Numbered from the stretch's first letter, positions 42,635 through 51,288 are shown. The stretch is 64,000 bases of DNA from Hyphomicrobium_B sp001006785 (GCF_001006785.1 NZ_CDHO01000003.1:62001-126000), one strand, 5' to 3'. A program made the numbers and translations. Notes: a model not told the origin generated them from the letters alone.

Positions 42635-43205
42635 TAGAGGCCGACCAGGAAGGAGTGACAATCTGGGCAGAAAGCCGACCATCACGCGTGAGGGCTTGCT
42701 CGAAATCGCGGAAGGCCTCGTTCGCGGCGAAGGCGCAGCTGCGCTGACCATCGATGCCCTTGCCAAAGCGGCGGGCATATCGAAGGGGGGGGTCCAGTAT
42801 TCGTTCTCATCGAAGGATGATCTGGTCCGCGCGCTGGTCGAGAGATGGACGCAGAAGTTCGAAGAATTGCTCGGAGAGATCGATGAGCTTTCGCCCGCCG
42901 ATCTCGTGCGCAGGTACATCAAGGTCATGCGAAGTTCGCAGGCGGCGATGAACGCCAAGATGGCTGGGCTGATGATTGCCTACATCCAGAATCCGGAAAA
43001 CGTAACGGAAACTCGGGAATGGTACCTGTCCATGTTCAAACACTTGAGCGGGTCAGCGGAAGACGCACAGGCCGCGCGGGTTGCGCTATTGGCAGTCGAG
43101 GGACTGTTCATGCTGCGCATTTCCGGCATAGACGAAAATGGGGAATGGAGCGCTTTTCTCGACGACGTCGAAAGCGTCTTTGAACGCTTGCTGAAGAAAA
43201 GCTAA
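42624..43205 (+). CDS. TetR family transcriptional repressor (of the MFS pump)
   Basis: One-component regulator. The N-terminal HTH runs from TREGLLEIAEGLV through LTIDALAKAAGISKGGVQYSFSSKDDLVRAL; the rest is a ligand domain of the TetR_C type. From the ATG at 42624 the protein has 193 residues, but that ATG is inside the operator palindrome. A better translational start may be CTG at 42663 (L-G-R-K-P-T-I-T-R), seven bases after AGGAG; it would give 180 residues. The open frame continues far upstream antisense to the MFS gene; that part is a shadow. Confidence 0.88.
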   Translation: MYFNRGRPGRSDNLGRKPTITREGLLEIAEGLVRGEGAAALTIDALAKAAGISKGGVQYSFSSKDDLVRALVERWTQKFEELLGEIDELSPADLVRRYIKVMRSSQAAMNAKMAGLMIAYIQNPENVTETREWYLSMFKHLSGSAEDAQAARVALLAVEGLFMLRISGIDENGEWSAFLDDVESVFERLLKKS

Positions 43206-43332
43206 GTCGGCGGCAGACACAGTCCGGAAGCAAAATGCCGAGTGTCGTTGCGTCGAAATGATGCCCCGCAAGCCGGGATGATACGCTTTGCCGGGGTGGC
43301 GTCGCAGGAACCGCAAGAGCGGGTGGGGAACG

Positions 43333-44130
43333 ATGAGAAAGGGCAAAGGCTGGTACGCTGCTTTCGCGTTTCTCTTCATAGCGTCTTTCGTGGCGATCTA
43401 CGCCGCTACCGGACAAGACGCCATCGGAGCCGCGGCGCGATTTCTGTCCAACGGCATCATCCTTGTCCGCAACATCATCGCACGTTCCGCCGGAAGCTTT
43501 CTGAAACTCTTGGCGCAGGGCGTCGGATTACGGCGGCTTTCGCGGTTTCTCGCGGCGGGAGCGAGCATAGGCCTCGGATATGCCGCAAGCGTCATCGTCA
43601 GCGACAAGACCGTCCGGCGAGCACATGGCTGGCGCGAGAAAGTCCATACCGCGGCCCGGTTCGCGCAGCGCACATGGCATGAAGCGCCTTTATTCGCGAA
43701 AATCGCTGCTGTCGTTTGCCTGATCGCGAGCCAGGTTTATCTGCATTTCTTTCTCGTTGTGTTTCCGATCGCGTTTCTCGTCCCGACCGTGCGCAGAATT
43801 TGGGTACGTGCTGCCGACATGTTGTTCGGCAGCTGGTATTGGAAAACCTTCGGATCGACGCACCGCGCAATCGTCGCGGGAATCAGAAGCTTGCCGTTCA
43901 TGCGTGCGCTTTTCGATGCGGCGCGCCTTATGCGTCTTCGCTATCTCAGCGCTTGGCGCATATGGCGCTACGATCCGCGCTATCGCGATCAGGCAAGTCA
44001 GGCGCGCTTCGTCAGCCTCATCGAGCCATGGCGTCTTTTGCGGCGCGGCGAACTCGATCGCTATATCGGCCGGCCGCTCCTCGCCGGACGCGAACGTCAA
44101 CGCTTGATCGAAGCCGAAGCGAGCGTTTAG
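43333..44130 (+). CDS. Hypothetical membrane protein
   Basis: 265 residues from ATG at 43333 (GGGGA upstream). Predicted N-terminal span (WYAAFAFLFIASFVAIYAA), a second hydrophobic segment near 80 (FLAAGASIGLGYAASVIV) and a third near 145-165 (IAAVVCLIASQVYLHFFLVV). The C-terminal third is strongly basic and aromatic (RLMRLRYLSAWRIWRYDPRYRD), probably cytoplasmic. I recognise no family. It lies between the TetR gene and a convergent haemoglobin gene. Confidence 0.7.
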   Translation: MRKGKGWYAAFAFLFIASFVAIYAATGQDAIGAAARFLSNGIILVRNIIARSAGSFLKLLAQGVGLRRLSRFLAAGASIGLGYAASVIVSDKTVRRAHGWREKVHTAARFAQRTWHEAPLFAKIAAVVCLIASQVYLHFFLVVFPIAFLVPTVRRIWVRAADMLFGSWYWKTFGSTHRAIVAGIRSLPFMRALFDAARLMRLRYLSAWRIWRYDPRYRDQASQARFVSLIEPWRLLRRGELDRYIGRPLLAGRERQRLIEAEASV

Positions 44131-44160
44131 CGAAAGCGCGCAGCGTCGCGAAGCCTGCGT

Positions 44161-44571
44161 CTACGCGATAATGCCCTTGCTCGCGGCAATACCAAGCTGA
44201 AGCGACTGCGCGATCCGTTGCGAGCGATCGACGAACAAGGCTGCGGCGTCCGGCGGGCAGACGGCCTTCGCAGTCTCGGCGAACAGTTCCAACCAGCGCA
44301 GAAAATGGTCTTCGCCGATTTCGGAAATCGCGACATGAGCGGGCATCGGCTGCCCTTTGTAGCGGCCCGTCATCAGAACGACGGACGACCAGAACGCGCT
44401 GAGCTTCGCCAAGTGCTCGTCCCAATCCTCGATGCGCGAATTGAAGACGGGACCGAGCAACTCGTCCTGCCGCACCTTGGCGTAGAAACGATTGACCAGA
44501 TCCGCAACCATGGCCTCGTCAATCCCGACGGACAGTCCGGGCGCTTTTGGATGCGGGGGATGATACGACAT
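44161..44571 (-). CDS. Group III truncated haemoglobin
   Basis: Small cytosolic haem protein. 136 residues on the 2-over-2 globin plan. By spacing against Campylobacter Ctb: Tyr30 (B10, in NRFYAKV), His53 (E7, DEHLAKL), His79 as proximal F8 (PAHVAI) and Trp93 (G8, FLRWLELF). Group III members are linked to NO and oxygen chemistry. It is divergent from nsrR, with an NsrR-like site in the 95-base gap, so NO-induced expression is likely. Confidence 0.87.
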   Translation of the reverse strand: MSYHPPHPKAPGLSVGIDEAMVADLVNRFYAKVRQDELLGPVFNSRIEDWDEHLAKLSAFWSSVVLMTGRYKGQPMPAHVAISEIGEDHFLRWLELFAETAKAVCPPDAAALFVDRSQRIAQSLQLGIAASKGIIA

Positions 44572-44599
44572 GGCGGAGGCTCTTGCCGTTAGACTTCAT

Positions 44600-44622
44600 A
44601 AGATGTACTGAGATTGCACCTT
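44600..44622. promoter_or_regulatory. NsrR-type operator in the haemoglobin/nsrR divergent region
   Basis: Two 11-base half-sites around one central A: AAGATGTACTG and GATTGCACCTT. Both carry the AAGRTG-type ends of the known 11-1-11 NsrR box. It lies 28 bases upstream of the haemoglobin ATG and 44 upstream of nsrR, so could control both. Confidence 0.65.
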
Positions 44623-44666
44623 AAGGTGTTTTGCCTGTTTCCGGCAACCGTTCGACGGACCCTCCG

Positions 44667-45104
44667 ATGCGGCTAACAGTCCATTCCGACTATGCGCTTC
44701 GCGTACTCATGTATCTCGGAGCGCGAGAGGACCGCCTGGCGACGATCCAGGAAATCGCGAAAGTCTACGCGATCTCCGAAAATCACCTCATGAAAGTCGT
44801 CAACAAGCTTGCGAAGCACGGCTTCGTCAAGACGTTGCGGGGGCGCGGCGGCGGACTTCGTCTCGGACGCCCTGCCGAAAACCTGACGATCGGCGAAGTG
44901 CTGCGGGTCGTCGAAGAGGATTTTCACGTCGTCGAATGTTTCGGCGAATCCAACATGTGCCGCATCTCGCAAAGCTGCCGGCTGCGGCTCGCTTTGCGGC
45001 GCGCAATCGACGCCTTCCTCGCGGAACTCGATGAATGGACGCTGGCCGACATTCTTTCAAACAGGAATTCCATCTTACGCGAGTTACGACCCTTCATAAG
45101 CTAA
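44667..45104 (+). CDS. nsrR: Rrf2 family NO-sensing repressor NsrR
   Basis: Iron-sulfur transcription repressor inactivated by nitric oxide. 145 residues from ATG at 44667 (MRLTVHSDYALRVLMYLG). Winged HTH over residues 1-70 with TIQEIAKVYAISENHLMKVVNKL. The cluster ligands are Cys91, Cys98 and Cys104 (ECFGESNMCRISQSC); Asp8 matches the fourth ligand known in Streptomyces NsrR. The longer frame to 44631 lacks a ribosome site. Followed by a nitronate monooxygenase 25 bases on. Confidence 0.9.
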   Translation: MRLTVHSDYALRVLMYLGAREDRLATIQEIAKVYAISENHLMKVVNKLAKHGFVKTLRGRGGGLRLGRPAENLTIGEVLRVVEEDFHVVECFGESNMCRISQSCRLRLALRRAIDAFLAELDEWTLADILSNRNSILRELRPFIS

Positions 45105-45129
45105 GGGCCGGTATGAAAGGGGGAGCGGC

Positions 45130-46110
45130 GTGCTCAAGACACGACTGACGGAACGGCTTGGACTACGGCATCCAATCATCTGCGCACCGATGGCATGGGC
45201 AGCGGGCGGTCGTCTTGCGGCTGCGGTTTCCGCGGCCGGCGGCCTTGGCCTGATCGGCGGCGGATACGGTGACGCGGACTGGATCGCGCAGGAATTTCGC
45301 GCTGCGGGCAATCAACCCGTCGGCTGCGGATTCATCACTTGGTCGCTCGCCAAGCAGCCGGCGCTTCTCGATCTGGCGCTGTCGAACAAGCCGAAAGCCA
45401 TCATCCTGTCGTTCGGAAACCCCGAGCCCTTCGCCAAGCGCATCAAGGACGCGGGCGTGACACTGATCTGCCAGGTGCAAACCCGGCGCGACGCAGCACA
45501 CGCGATGGCCTGCGGCGCCGACGTTATCGTGGCTCAGGGCGCCGAAGCCGGCGGACACGGACAAAGCCGCGGAACACTCTCGATCGTTCCCGAAGTCGCG
45601 GACCTTATTGCGAAGGACTATCCCGACACCATTCTTTGCGCAGCAGGCGGAATTGGCGACGGCCGCACAGTCGCCGCCGCATTGATGCTCGGCGCTGACG
45701 GGGTGATGGTCGGATCACGCCTTTGGGCGTCAAAGGAAGCCAACGTCAGCCAGCGCATGCACGACGCCGCGTTGAGCGCGACGGGCGACGAAACCATTCG
45801 CTCGCAGACAATGGATCTGGCGCGTAAGCTCGAATGGCCGAAGCAATACAGCGCCCGCGTTCTCATCAACGAATTCATTGGCCGCTGGCACGGACGCGAA
45901 GCCGAGCTGATCGCGGTCGCCGATGAGGAAGCTGCGAAATACCGCGCCGGCTGGATCGAAGGCGATCCCGAAAAGAGCAACACCTTCGTCGGTGAGGTTG
46001 TCGGCCTGATCCGTTCGATCGAACCTGCGGCAGAGATCATCGAACGGCTGATGCGCGAAGCCGAAGACCTGCTTCTATCGAAGCCCCGCGAAATCGTCTC
46101 GCAGGCTTAG
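45130..46110 (+). CDS. Nitronate monooxygenase (2-nitropropane dioxygenase family)
   Basis: FMN enzyme that oxidises alkyl nitronates. 326 residues, TIM barrel: HPIICAPMAWAAGGRLAAAV at the N-terminus, QGAEAGGHGQSRG (the family FMN/substrate loop with catalytic His) near 140, and AAGGIGDGRTVAAALMLGADGVMVGSRL phosphate-binding segment. GTG start with GGGGGAG five bases upstream. Same strand and 25 bases after nsrR, so probably part of a nitrosative-stress operon. Confidence 0.87.
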   Translation: MLKTRLTERLGLRHPIICAPMAWAAGGRLAAAVSAAGGLGLIGGGYGDADWIAQEFRAAGNQPVGCGFITWSLAKQPALLDLALSNKPKAIILSFGNPEPFAKRIKDAGVTLICQVQTRRDAAHAMACGADVIVAQGAEAGGHGQSRGTLSIVPEVADLIAKDYPDTILCAAGGIGDGRTVAAALMLGADGVMVGSRLWASKEANVSQRMHDAALSATGDETIRSQTMDLARKLEWPKQYSARVLINEFIGRWHGREAELIAVADEEAAKYRAGWIEGDPEKSNTFVGEVVGLIRSIEPAAEIIERLMREAEDLLLSKPREIVSQA

Positions 46111-46163
46111 ATCGTGGTGCGCGACTGAACGGAGCAGCGACAATCTAAAACGCGAAGCTTCCA

Positions 46164-46184
46164 CCGGCTGCGGCGAGCAGCCGG
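46164..46184. terminator. Hairpin in the convergent gap
   Basis: Perfect eight-base stem CCGGCTGC/GCAGCCGG with five-base loop between two convergent genes. No T run on either side, so only a possible bidirectional terminator. Confidence 0.35.
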
Positions 46185-46227
46185 CTTCACGTTGTGTCAA
46201 ATTCAGTACCGTCCGAGTCGCGCGCGC

Positions 46228-46491
46228 CTATGGGCCACGGCGAACCAATCGCAGAATGAACAGCAAGAGACACGCGCCGACGACGGCAGCAATGATGGAT
46301 CCGACAATCGGGTTACCAAACGCAAAGCCGAGCCTTGGGAACAAAATACCGGCGATGAACGCTCCGACGATGCCGACGATGATATCGCCGACGAGACCAA
46401 ATCCGCCGCCTTTCATGATTTGCCCGGCGAGCCAACCGGCAATAGCACCGATAAGCAGCCAGATGATCAGTGACTGGAGATCAATATCCAT
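46228..46491 (-). CDS. GlsB/YeaQ/YmgE family small membrane protein
   Basis: 87 residues from ATG at 46491 with GAGGA upstream. Three hydrophobic spans with Gly zippers (LIIWLLIGAIAGWLAGQIM, GGGFGLVGDIIVGIVGAFIAG, NPIVGSIIAAVVGACLLLFIL). The family is called transglycosylase-associated or stress-response membrane protein; its function is not settled. An upstream in-frame extension has no start signal. Confidence 0.88.
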   Translation of the reverse strand: MDIDLQSLIIWLLIGAIAGWLAGQIMKGGGFGLVGDIIVGIVGAFIAGILFPRLGFAFGNPIVGSIIAAVVGACLLLFILRLVRRGP

Positions 46492-46625
46492 GTCTTCCTC
46501 TCGGTTTGAGCCTCCACGCACACGAATCGGTTCAGCATGATCATCTGCGGCAAAACGGCCGTTGACAAGCTTGCAAACAAAGTTCCTGCGAGGCAACAGA
46601 ACGAGAGAGAGATTGTGCGGCGCGG

Positions 46626-47123
46626 CTATCTCTGACTTTGCCGGGCATCGCCCAGCCATTGCGACAGACTCTTGAAATCGGCGGCGCCGGAAAATGTCGT
46701 GACCGTGCCGTCGCGTGCGATGAGGCGCGTGTACGGTAGTTCGCCCATCCAATCGTGATCGACGGCGAAGCGCAGCTTCTCTTCAAACCCGTTCGCGAGG
46801 CTGAAGCTCTGGACGTTTCCGAGCCCGGATTTCGCGAGCGCTTTTTCGATGCGCTTCGGATCGGCGCCGCGGCGGTCCCAATTCACGAATGCGATCGTCG
46901 TATCGGCATGCGCGGCTGCAAATTTCCCCCAGTCTCCCAGCTCGACCATGCAGTTGCCGCACGAAAAACCCCAGAAGTGCACGATCACCGGCTGACCCTT
47001 ACGTCCATCGAGAAGCGTCTGCCAGCTTGCGCTGTCGAACGTGCGCGGCGGCTCGGCCGCCGCTTGAACGCACGCACACCAGACGAACATCAGAACGGAC
47101 GCAATACGCACGACAGCGTTCAT
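46626..47123 (-). CDS. Thioredoxin-like periplasmic protein (TlpA/redoxin type)
   Basis: 165 residues from ATG at 47123, whose ATGA overlaps the stop of the gene before it. Signal peptide MNAVVRIASVLMFVWCACVQAAA. Thioredoxin fold with the active-site pair CGNC in VHFWGFSCGNCMVELGDWG, and a cis-Pro in GELPYTRL. Last gene of the four-gene operon with a TonB receptor; a role in metallating or reducing a copper protein is inference. Confidence 0.85.
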   Translation of the reverse strand: MNAVVRIASVLMFVWCACVQAAAEPPRTFDSASWQTLLDGRKGQPVIVHFWGFSCGNCMVELGDWGKFAAAHADTTIAFVNWDRRGADPKRIEKALAKSGLGNVQSFSLANGFEEKLRFAVDHDWMGELPYTRLIARDGTVTTFSGAADFKSLSQWLGDARQSQR

Positions 47124-48349
47124 GACTGCGGTTCCAGAGCGATCAGTCGATAGCCTTCTTTCATCGTCAGCCATGACAGATAAACGCTCGCCTGCCGAGC
47201 GATGAGCAACGGATGATCCGACGCGTTCGCCGCCGAGGCGACAGTCCGCGGCCTGCTCCACGTGCGTCCGCCGTCGTGCGACGTCATCAGATCGATACTG
47301 GTTTTCTCGCCGTCGAAGGATTTGTAGGCGAGATAAACCGTGCCGCCTGCCGCCAAGACATACGGGCGCGAAATCTGCGCGTTCTGATCACCAATCCGCA
47401 GCGGCTCCGAGAACGTCTTGCCGCCATCCTCAGAGTGCGCGTAGTAGACGCCCTTCAGCTTGCGCCCGAGTGCGAACCACGTCGCGTGATAAGCGCCGTC
47501 GCTGCCGATTGCGAGGCTCGGTCCCTGATGCGGGCACGCATCGATCTTCGCATCATCCTCGCTCACACGATACAACTGCCCGGGCTTTCCAGCGTCCGAG
47601 AACGTGATCGTCGCGTGATCGCGAATGCCGCCGTCGAAAATGTTGCGGAACATTACGACCGGCTCGCCCGAGCTTTTGAACGCGACGGCGATGCGGCAGC
47701 ATTCGCAGGAATTGTCACGCGCGATGGATGCTGCTTCGAGCGCACCGCCCGGCTTGTCGTCCCACGCGTAAGCGAGCGCCGCGCCCGCATACTTTTTGCC
47801 TTGCTTCTTCGCGGCGGCGACGTTGCGCTTGTCGATCCAGGCGACGAACACCCGGCCATTCGGATCGAATACCGCCGTCTCGAAGCGCTGGCTCGGCGAG
47901 TCCATGGTGATCGGCTGAGGCTCGGAGAACGTTTTGCCTCCGTCAGCCGATCGCGCGATGAAAGCGTGTCCGTTGTATTTTTCGTCCCGCGACGCGTACG
48001 TGACGGCGACACGATCGTTGGGTCCGAAGGCGAGTTTCGGACGCGCATCCGGTCCGTCATCGAGCGGCAGCTTCGTCGCAGGCAGCGTGACCGGCGTCGA
48101 AAACGTTTTCCCGAGATCCGGCGAGCTTGCGATCGAAATGCGCCCGCCCGCCGACCACGTCAGCCAGAGCTTGCCGTCTGGAGCAAACGCGCCGGTGGCG
48201 ACGCTCGCGCAGGCAAGCTCCGAGGACGCGCACGCCGCAGCCGTCTCATGATGATGCGAAGCTCCATCGTGCGCTTGCGCAAGATTGGCGACGCCTGCGG
48301 AGGCAGCGAGCAAAAGCAACGCGGCCAATTTGAGATGTGTACGCATCAC
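47120..48349 (-). CDS. Asp-box (BNR/sialidase-fold) secreted protein
   Basis: Predicted periplasmic six-bladed propeller. 409 residues, signal peptide ending NLAQA, mature start HDGASHHHETAA, a His-rich metal-binding-looking segment. Four Asp boxes: SPDLGKTF, SADGGKTF, SEDGGKTF and SHDGGRTW. A central cluster of cysteines (NSCECCRIAV) is unusual for sialidases. Conserved sialidase arginine triad not established, so I do not call it a sialidase. Starts one base after the TonB receptor stop (GTG, or ATG one codon later) and overlaps the thioredoxin gene: a tight operon. Confidence 0.8.
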   Translation of the reverse strand: MMRTHLKLAALLLLAASAGVANLAQAHDGASHHHETAAACASSELACASVATGAFAPDGKLWLTWSAGGRISIASSPDLGKTFSTPVTLPATKLPLDDGPDARPKLAFGPNDRVAVTYASRDEKYNGHAFIARSADGGKTFSEPQPITMDSPSQRFETAVFDPNGRVFVAWIDKRNVAAAKKQGKKYAGAALAYAWDDKPGGALEAASIARDNSCECCRIAVAFKSSGEPVVMFRNIFDGGIRDHATITFSDAGKPGQLYRVSEDDAKIDACPHQGPSLAIGSDGAYHATWFALGRKLKGVYYAHSEDGGKTFSEPLRIGDQNAQISRPYVLAAGGTVYLAYKSFDGEKTSIDLMTSHDGGRTWSRPRTVASAANASDHPLLIARQASVYLSWLTMKEGYRLIALEPQS

Positions 48350-50830
48350 TCAGAACCTCACTTTCATGCCGCCGTAAAACGTGCGCGGCGCTCCGGCGTA
48401 GATGGAGCCCGTTCCAGTTTGAGCGAGCGTCTCCGCCGTCGACCCGTTCCTGTCTGCGATATTGTTGGCGGACGCGATATAGACTTCGTCAAGCACATTG
48501 CGGACTTCGAAATAAGCGAGGAACGATTTGACCGGTCCCCAATTCAGCGTCATCTCGTAATGCACGTTGACGTCGACCGTCTGGTATCCCGGGGCCCAAA
48601 GCAGGTTGGCGTTTTCCATGTAGAAACCGTCATGCCACTGGTATTCGACGTAGGCGCCGACGCCTTTGTAAATCCCGGACGGCGTGTCGTAGCTCACTCG
48701 CGCCGTCAGCTCATTGGATGAGACGCCCGGGATTTTGTTCCCGGCCCGGCTGACCGCATTGGGCGCGCCGGACACGACTTCATCGTAATCGGTATAGATT
48801 TGATTGTTGTAGAGATACGCCGCCGTCAGTCGCACGCTGTCAGTTAACGCGACATTGGCCATCACCTCGACGCCGCGATGCTCGGAGGCGGGCGCGTTGT
48901 AGCTGAAGTTCGATCCGCCCGGCGTCAGCGACGCCTGCGAAACGATCTCGTTGGTAAAGAACTCGTAGAAGCCGGTGACGCTCAGCGTCACGCCTTTGAC
49001 GGGCGTCCAGTCCGCGCCGAGATCGTAGCCGATGTTCGATTGCGTTTTGAGATCCGTGTTGTTGCCCGGGTTTCCGTCCGGCTGGATGAACAGATTGGAA
49101 AACTGCGGCGTCCCGTAACCCGTGCCGATACGTGCGCGAAGCTGCCATTGATCGTTCGGCGTGTAGAGCAGTCCGACTTCCGGCGCGACGTTTGTCATCT
49201 CGCGTCCGACGCTGACGGTCTGGGTAATCGCGCCGCCCGCATTGTAACTTCGCTGTGTACCATCCAACGAGGTGCGTTCAACCGTTGCACCTGCGATGAC
49301 GGCCACGTCATCCGTAAGCTTGACCTCATGACGCGCCCGCGCGCCAAAATTCTCCGTTGAGCCGACTTGATCCGACTGCAGGCGATCATTCAATACGCTA
49401 TCGCGCGGCGCAAGAAGGATGGTCTGAGCGTCGACCGGCAAGTAATTCCAGAACGCGCCAAGGTAGGAACGCATCGGCAAACCGGCGAACGTCGCTGTGT
49501 TCGTGACACCAGCGGTGACGTTGTAGGAAAGATAGTCGCCGAGCGCGCGCGTCGTCCCGGTCGGCTGGCTGATGTTGCGATCGTCGATGACGACCTGCAC
49601 CTGCCCCGTCGTCGAAGCGCTGAATTCGTGATCCCAGCGCACGCCTCCGATCGTCCGCCGGTCGTCGCGGTTTGCGCCAGCCTGCTCCGCCGTCTGACGC
49701 GTGCCCATGAAGCTGAGCGTCTCGCAGCCCGCCGCCGCCGTTGCGTAAGTCTTGCAGCCCTTCTGATACGGGTTGATGTTGAAGTTGTTCAGTGACATGC
49801 GGAACGGGAGTTCCGTGTAGACATTATTGTTGATGAACTTGAACGTAAACGTGTCCGTCGACGAGGGCTGATAGGTGATCAGCGCGTTGACGGTCTGGGT
49901 GTTGAAATCGCTGTAGCCGTAATATCCGTCGCCGCGAACGTCGCTCGAAAAGATCGACGCTTCCCAGTTCTCACCCTTCTTGCCGCCGACGACATAATTG
50001 TTCAGGTAATTGAAGCTTCCAACGTCCACGCCGTACTCGATGCCGTCGATGACACCGCCTGGCCACGTGCGGAAGTTGATCGCGCCGCCCGTCGCGTAAT
50101 TCCCGAACAGAGCCGACGACGGCCCGCGCCATACATCGACGCCCGAATAGGCGTGCGGATCGATCAGGTCGCTACGCGATAGACCGTCCGGCTGCGTGAC
50201 GGAGAACCCGTCGTCGAGAATGACGATGTTGCGAATGCCGAAGCCGTTGCGCGCATTCGATCCGCGGATCGAGATGCCCATGTCGCGGGGACCGTTGCCC
50301 TGCTTCAGAGAAACGCCCGGAACGTCATGCAGGATGTCGGTGACGGAAAAGACCGGCGTGTTTGCATACCGCGCCATGTCGATGCCGGTTGCCGTTTGCG
50401 CTCCGGCGCCCGAGGCGCCCGGAACGGAAGCGACCGAACTCGACGGGGCTCCCGGATTTCCGGCCACAGGCGAAAGCGAGAGGTTGGCCCCGGGCAGCGG
50501 CGACGGCGCGCCCGCAACGTCGGTCGGCGCGGGCGCTGGCTTCGGAACACCGGAAGGCTCGGCCGGTCGCTTCGCAACCACTTTCTTTTTAGCGGTTGCC
50601 GACGACTTCTGGGCAGTCGCTTGAGCCGCCGCCTTCTGCGCCTCCTGCTGCACGGTGACGTCCGGCAGACTGATGGAGTCTTGCGCTTGTGCGTCCTGAG
50701 CTTGCGCCGCGCCTCCGGTCGCCATCAACGACAGGACGGCAAGCAGAGCAAAAGTGCTGCTGTGAGAGGTGACGTGGAGCTTGCGCGCGGTACGCGGCCC
50801 CGCCTTGAGGCGATCCGCCTGAATGAGCAT
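48350..50830 (-). CDS. TonB-dependent outer-membrane receptor (putative copper uptake)
   Basis: 826 residues. Signal peptide ending AAQAQDAQAQ, TonB-box-like ISLPDVTV near residue 53, then a 90-residue Ala/Lys/Pro-rich linker, longer than usual. The plug domain starts near residue 155 (NTPVFSVTDILHDVPGVSLKQGNGPRD) with IRGSNARNGFGIRNIVILDDG, followed by a 22-strand barrel ending with an aromatic residue (YGGMKVRF). Operon partners (DUF2946, Asp-box protein, thioredoxin) suggest metal, probably copper, uptake like OprC; substrate is inference. Confidence 0.87.
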   Translation of the reverse strand: MLIQADRLKAGPRTARKLHVTSHSSTFALLAVLSLMATGGAAQAQDAQAQDSISLPDVTVQQEAQKAAAQATAQKSSATAKKKVVAKRPAEPSGVPKPAPAPTDVAGAPSPLPGANLSLSPVAGNPGAPSSSVASVPGASGAGAQTATGIDMARYANTPVFSVTDILHDVPGVSLKQGNGPRDMGISIRGSNARNGFGIRNIVILDDGFSVTQPDGLSRSDLIDPHAYSGVDVWRGPSSALFGNYATGGAINFRTWPGGVIDGIEYGVDVGSFNYLNNYVVGGKKGENWEASIFSSDVRGDGYYGYSDFNTQTVNALITYQPSSTDTFTFKFINNNVYTELPFRMSLNNFNINPYQKGCKTYATAAAGCETLSFMGTRQTAEQAGANRDDRRTIGGVRWDHEFSASTTGQVQVVIDDRNISQPTGTTRALGDYLSYNVTAGVTNTATFAGLPMRSYLGAFWNYLPVDAQTILLAPRDSVLNDRLQSDQVGSTENFGARARHEVKLTDDVAVIAGATVERTSLDGTQRSYNAGGAITQTVSVGREMTNVAPEVGLLYTPNDQWQLRARIGTGYGTPQFSNLFIQPDGNPGNNTDLKTQSNIGYDLGADWTPVKGVTLSVTGFYEFFTNEIVSQASLTPGGSNFSYNAPASEHRGVEVMANVALTDSVRLTAAYLYNNQIYTDYDEVVSGAPNAVSRAGNKIPGVSSNELTARVSYDTPSGIYKGVGAYVEYQWHDGFYMENANLLWAPGYQTVDVNVHYEMTLNWGPVKSFLAYFEVRNVLDEVYIASANNIADRNGSTAETLAQTGTGSIYAGAPRTFYGGMKVRF

Positions 50831-50919
50831 TTCCTGATGACCCGACTGAACTGAAGCTGCGACGATGCGAGGCCGGGACCTGTTGGTCTCTACGGCGATC
50901 GCGCTTGGACGCGAGATAC

Positions 50920-51288
50920 TCAGATCAGAACGGCAGGTGGGCCGCGCGCCGATTGCGCGCCGGCGATGGGTGTAGCGCTGAAAAGTTCGCGCGTGATCCG
51001 GAAGGTCAGCTCCGCGTAGCTGACGGTTCGAGCGAGCAAATGCGGCGTGTCATGATCGACAGCGACGGCGCCAACCGGAGCATAGGGACAGATGTCCTTT
51101 CCGGACAACGGAGATTTCTGCTGCAACGGCGCGCCGGTATCGTCGACCGTCAGCGGACCGTGACCGGTACAGATCACGATGCCGATATCGCCCGCGTTCG
51201 CGCTCGTAGCCGCGAGCATGAAGCCGACGGGCAACAAGCTGCGCACGACGAACGCGAGGCCGATCAGAAAACTGACGTAACGGCGCAT
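50920..51288 (-). CDS. DUF2946 family protein
   Basis: 122 residues from ATG at 51288. N-terminal signal/membrane segment (RRYVSFLIGLAFVVRSLLPVGFML) typical of DUF2946, then a small periplasmic part with ICTGHG and KDICPYAP, which carry Cys/His suited to metal binding. DUF2946 genes commonly accompany TonB copper receptors. First gene of the operon, 89 bases before the receptor. Confidence 0.78.
   Translation of the reverse strand: MRRYVSFLIGLAFVVRSLLPVGFMLAATSANAGDIGIVICTGHGPLTVDDTGAPLQQKSPLSGKDICPYAPVGAVAVDHDTPHLLARTVSYAELTFRITRELFSATPIAGAQSARGPPAVLI

Noticed and set aside
48877..49360. Plus-strand frames opposite the TonB receptor
   Set aside because: No recognisable product; the receptor sequence on the other strand is continuous and complete.
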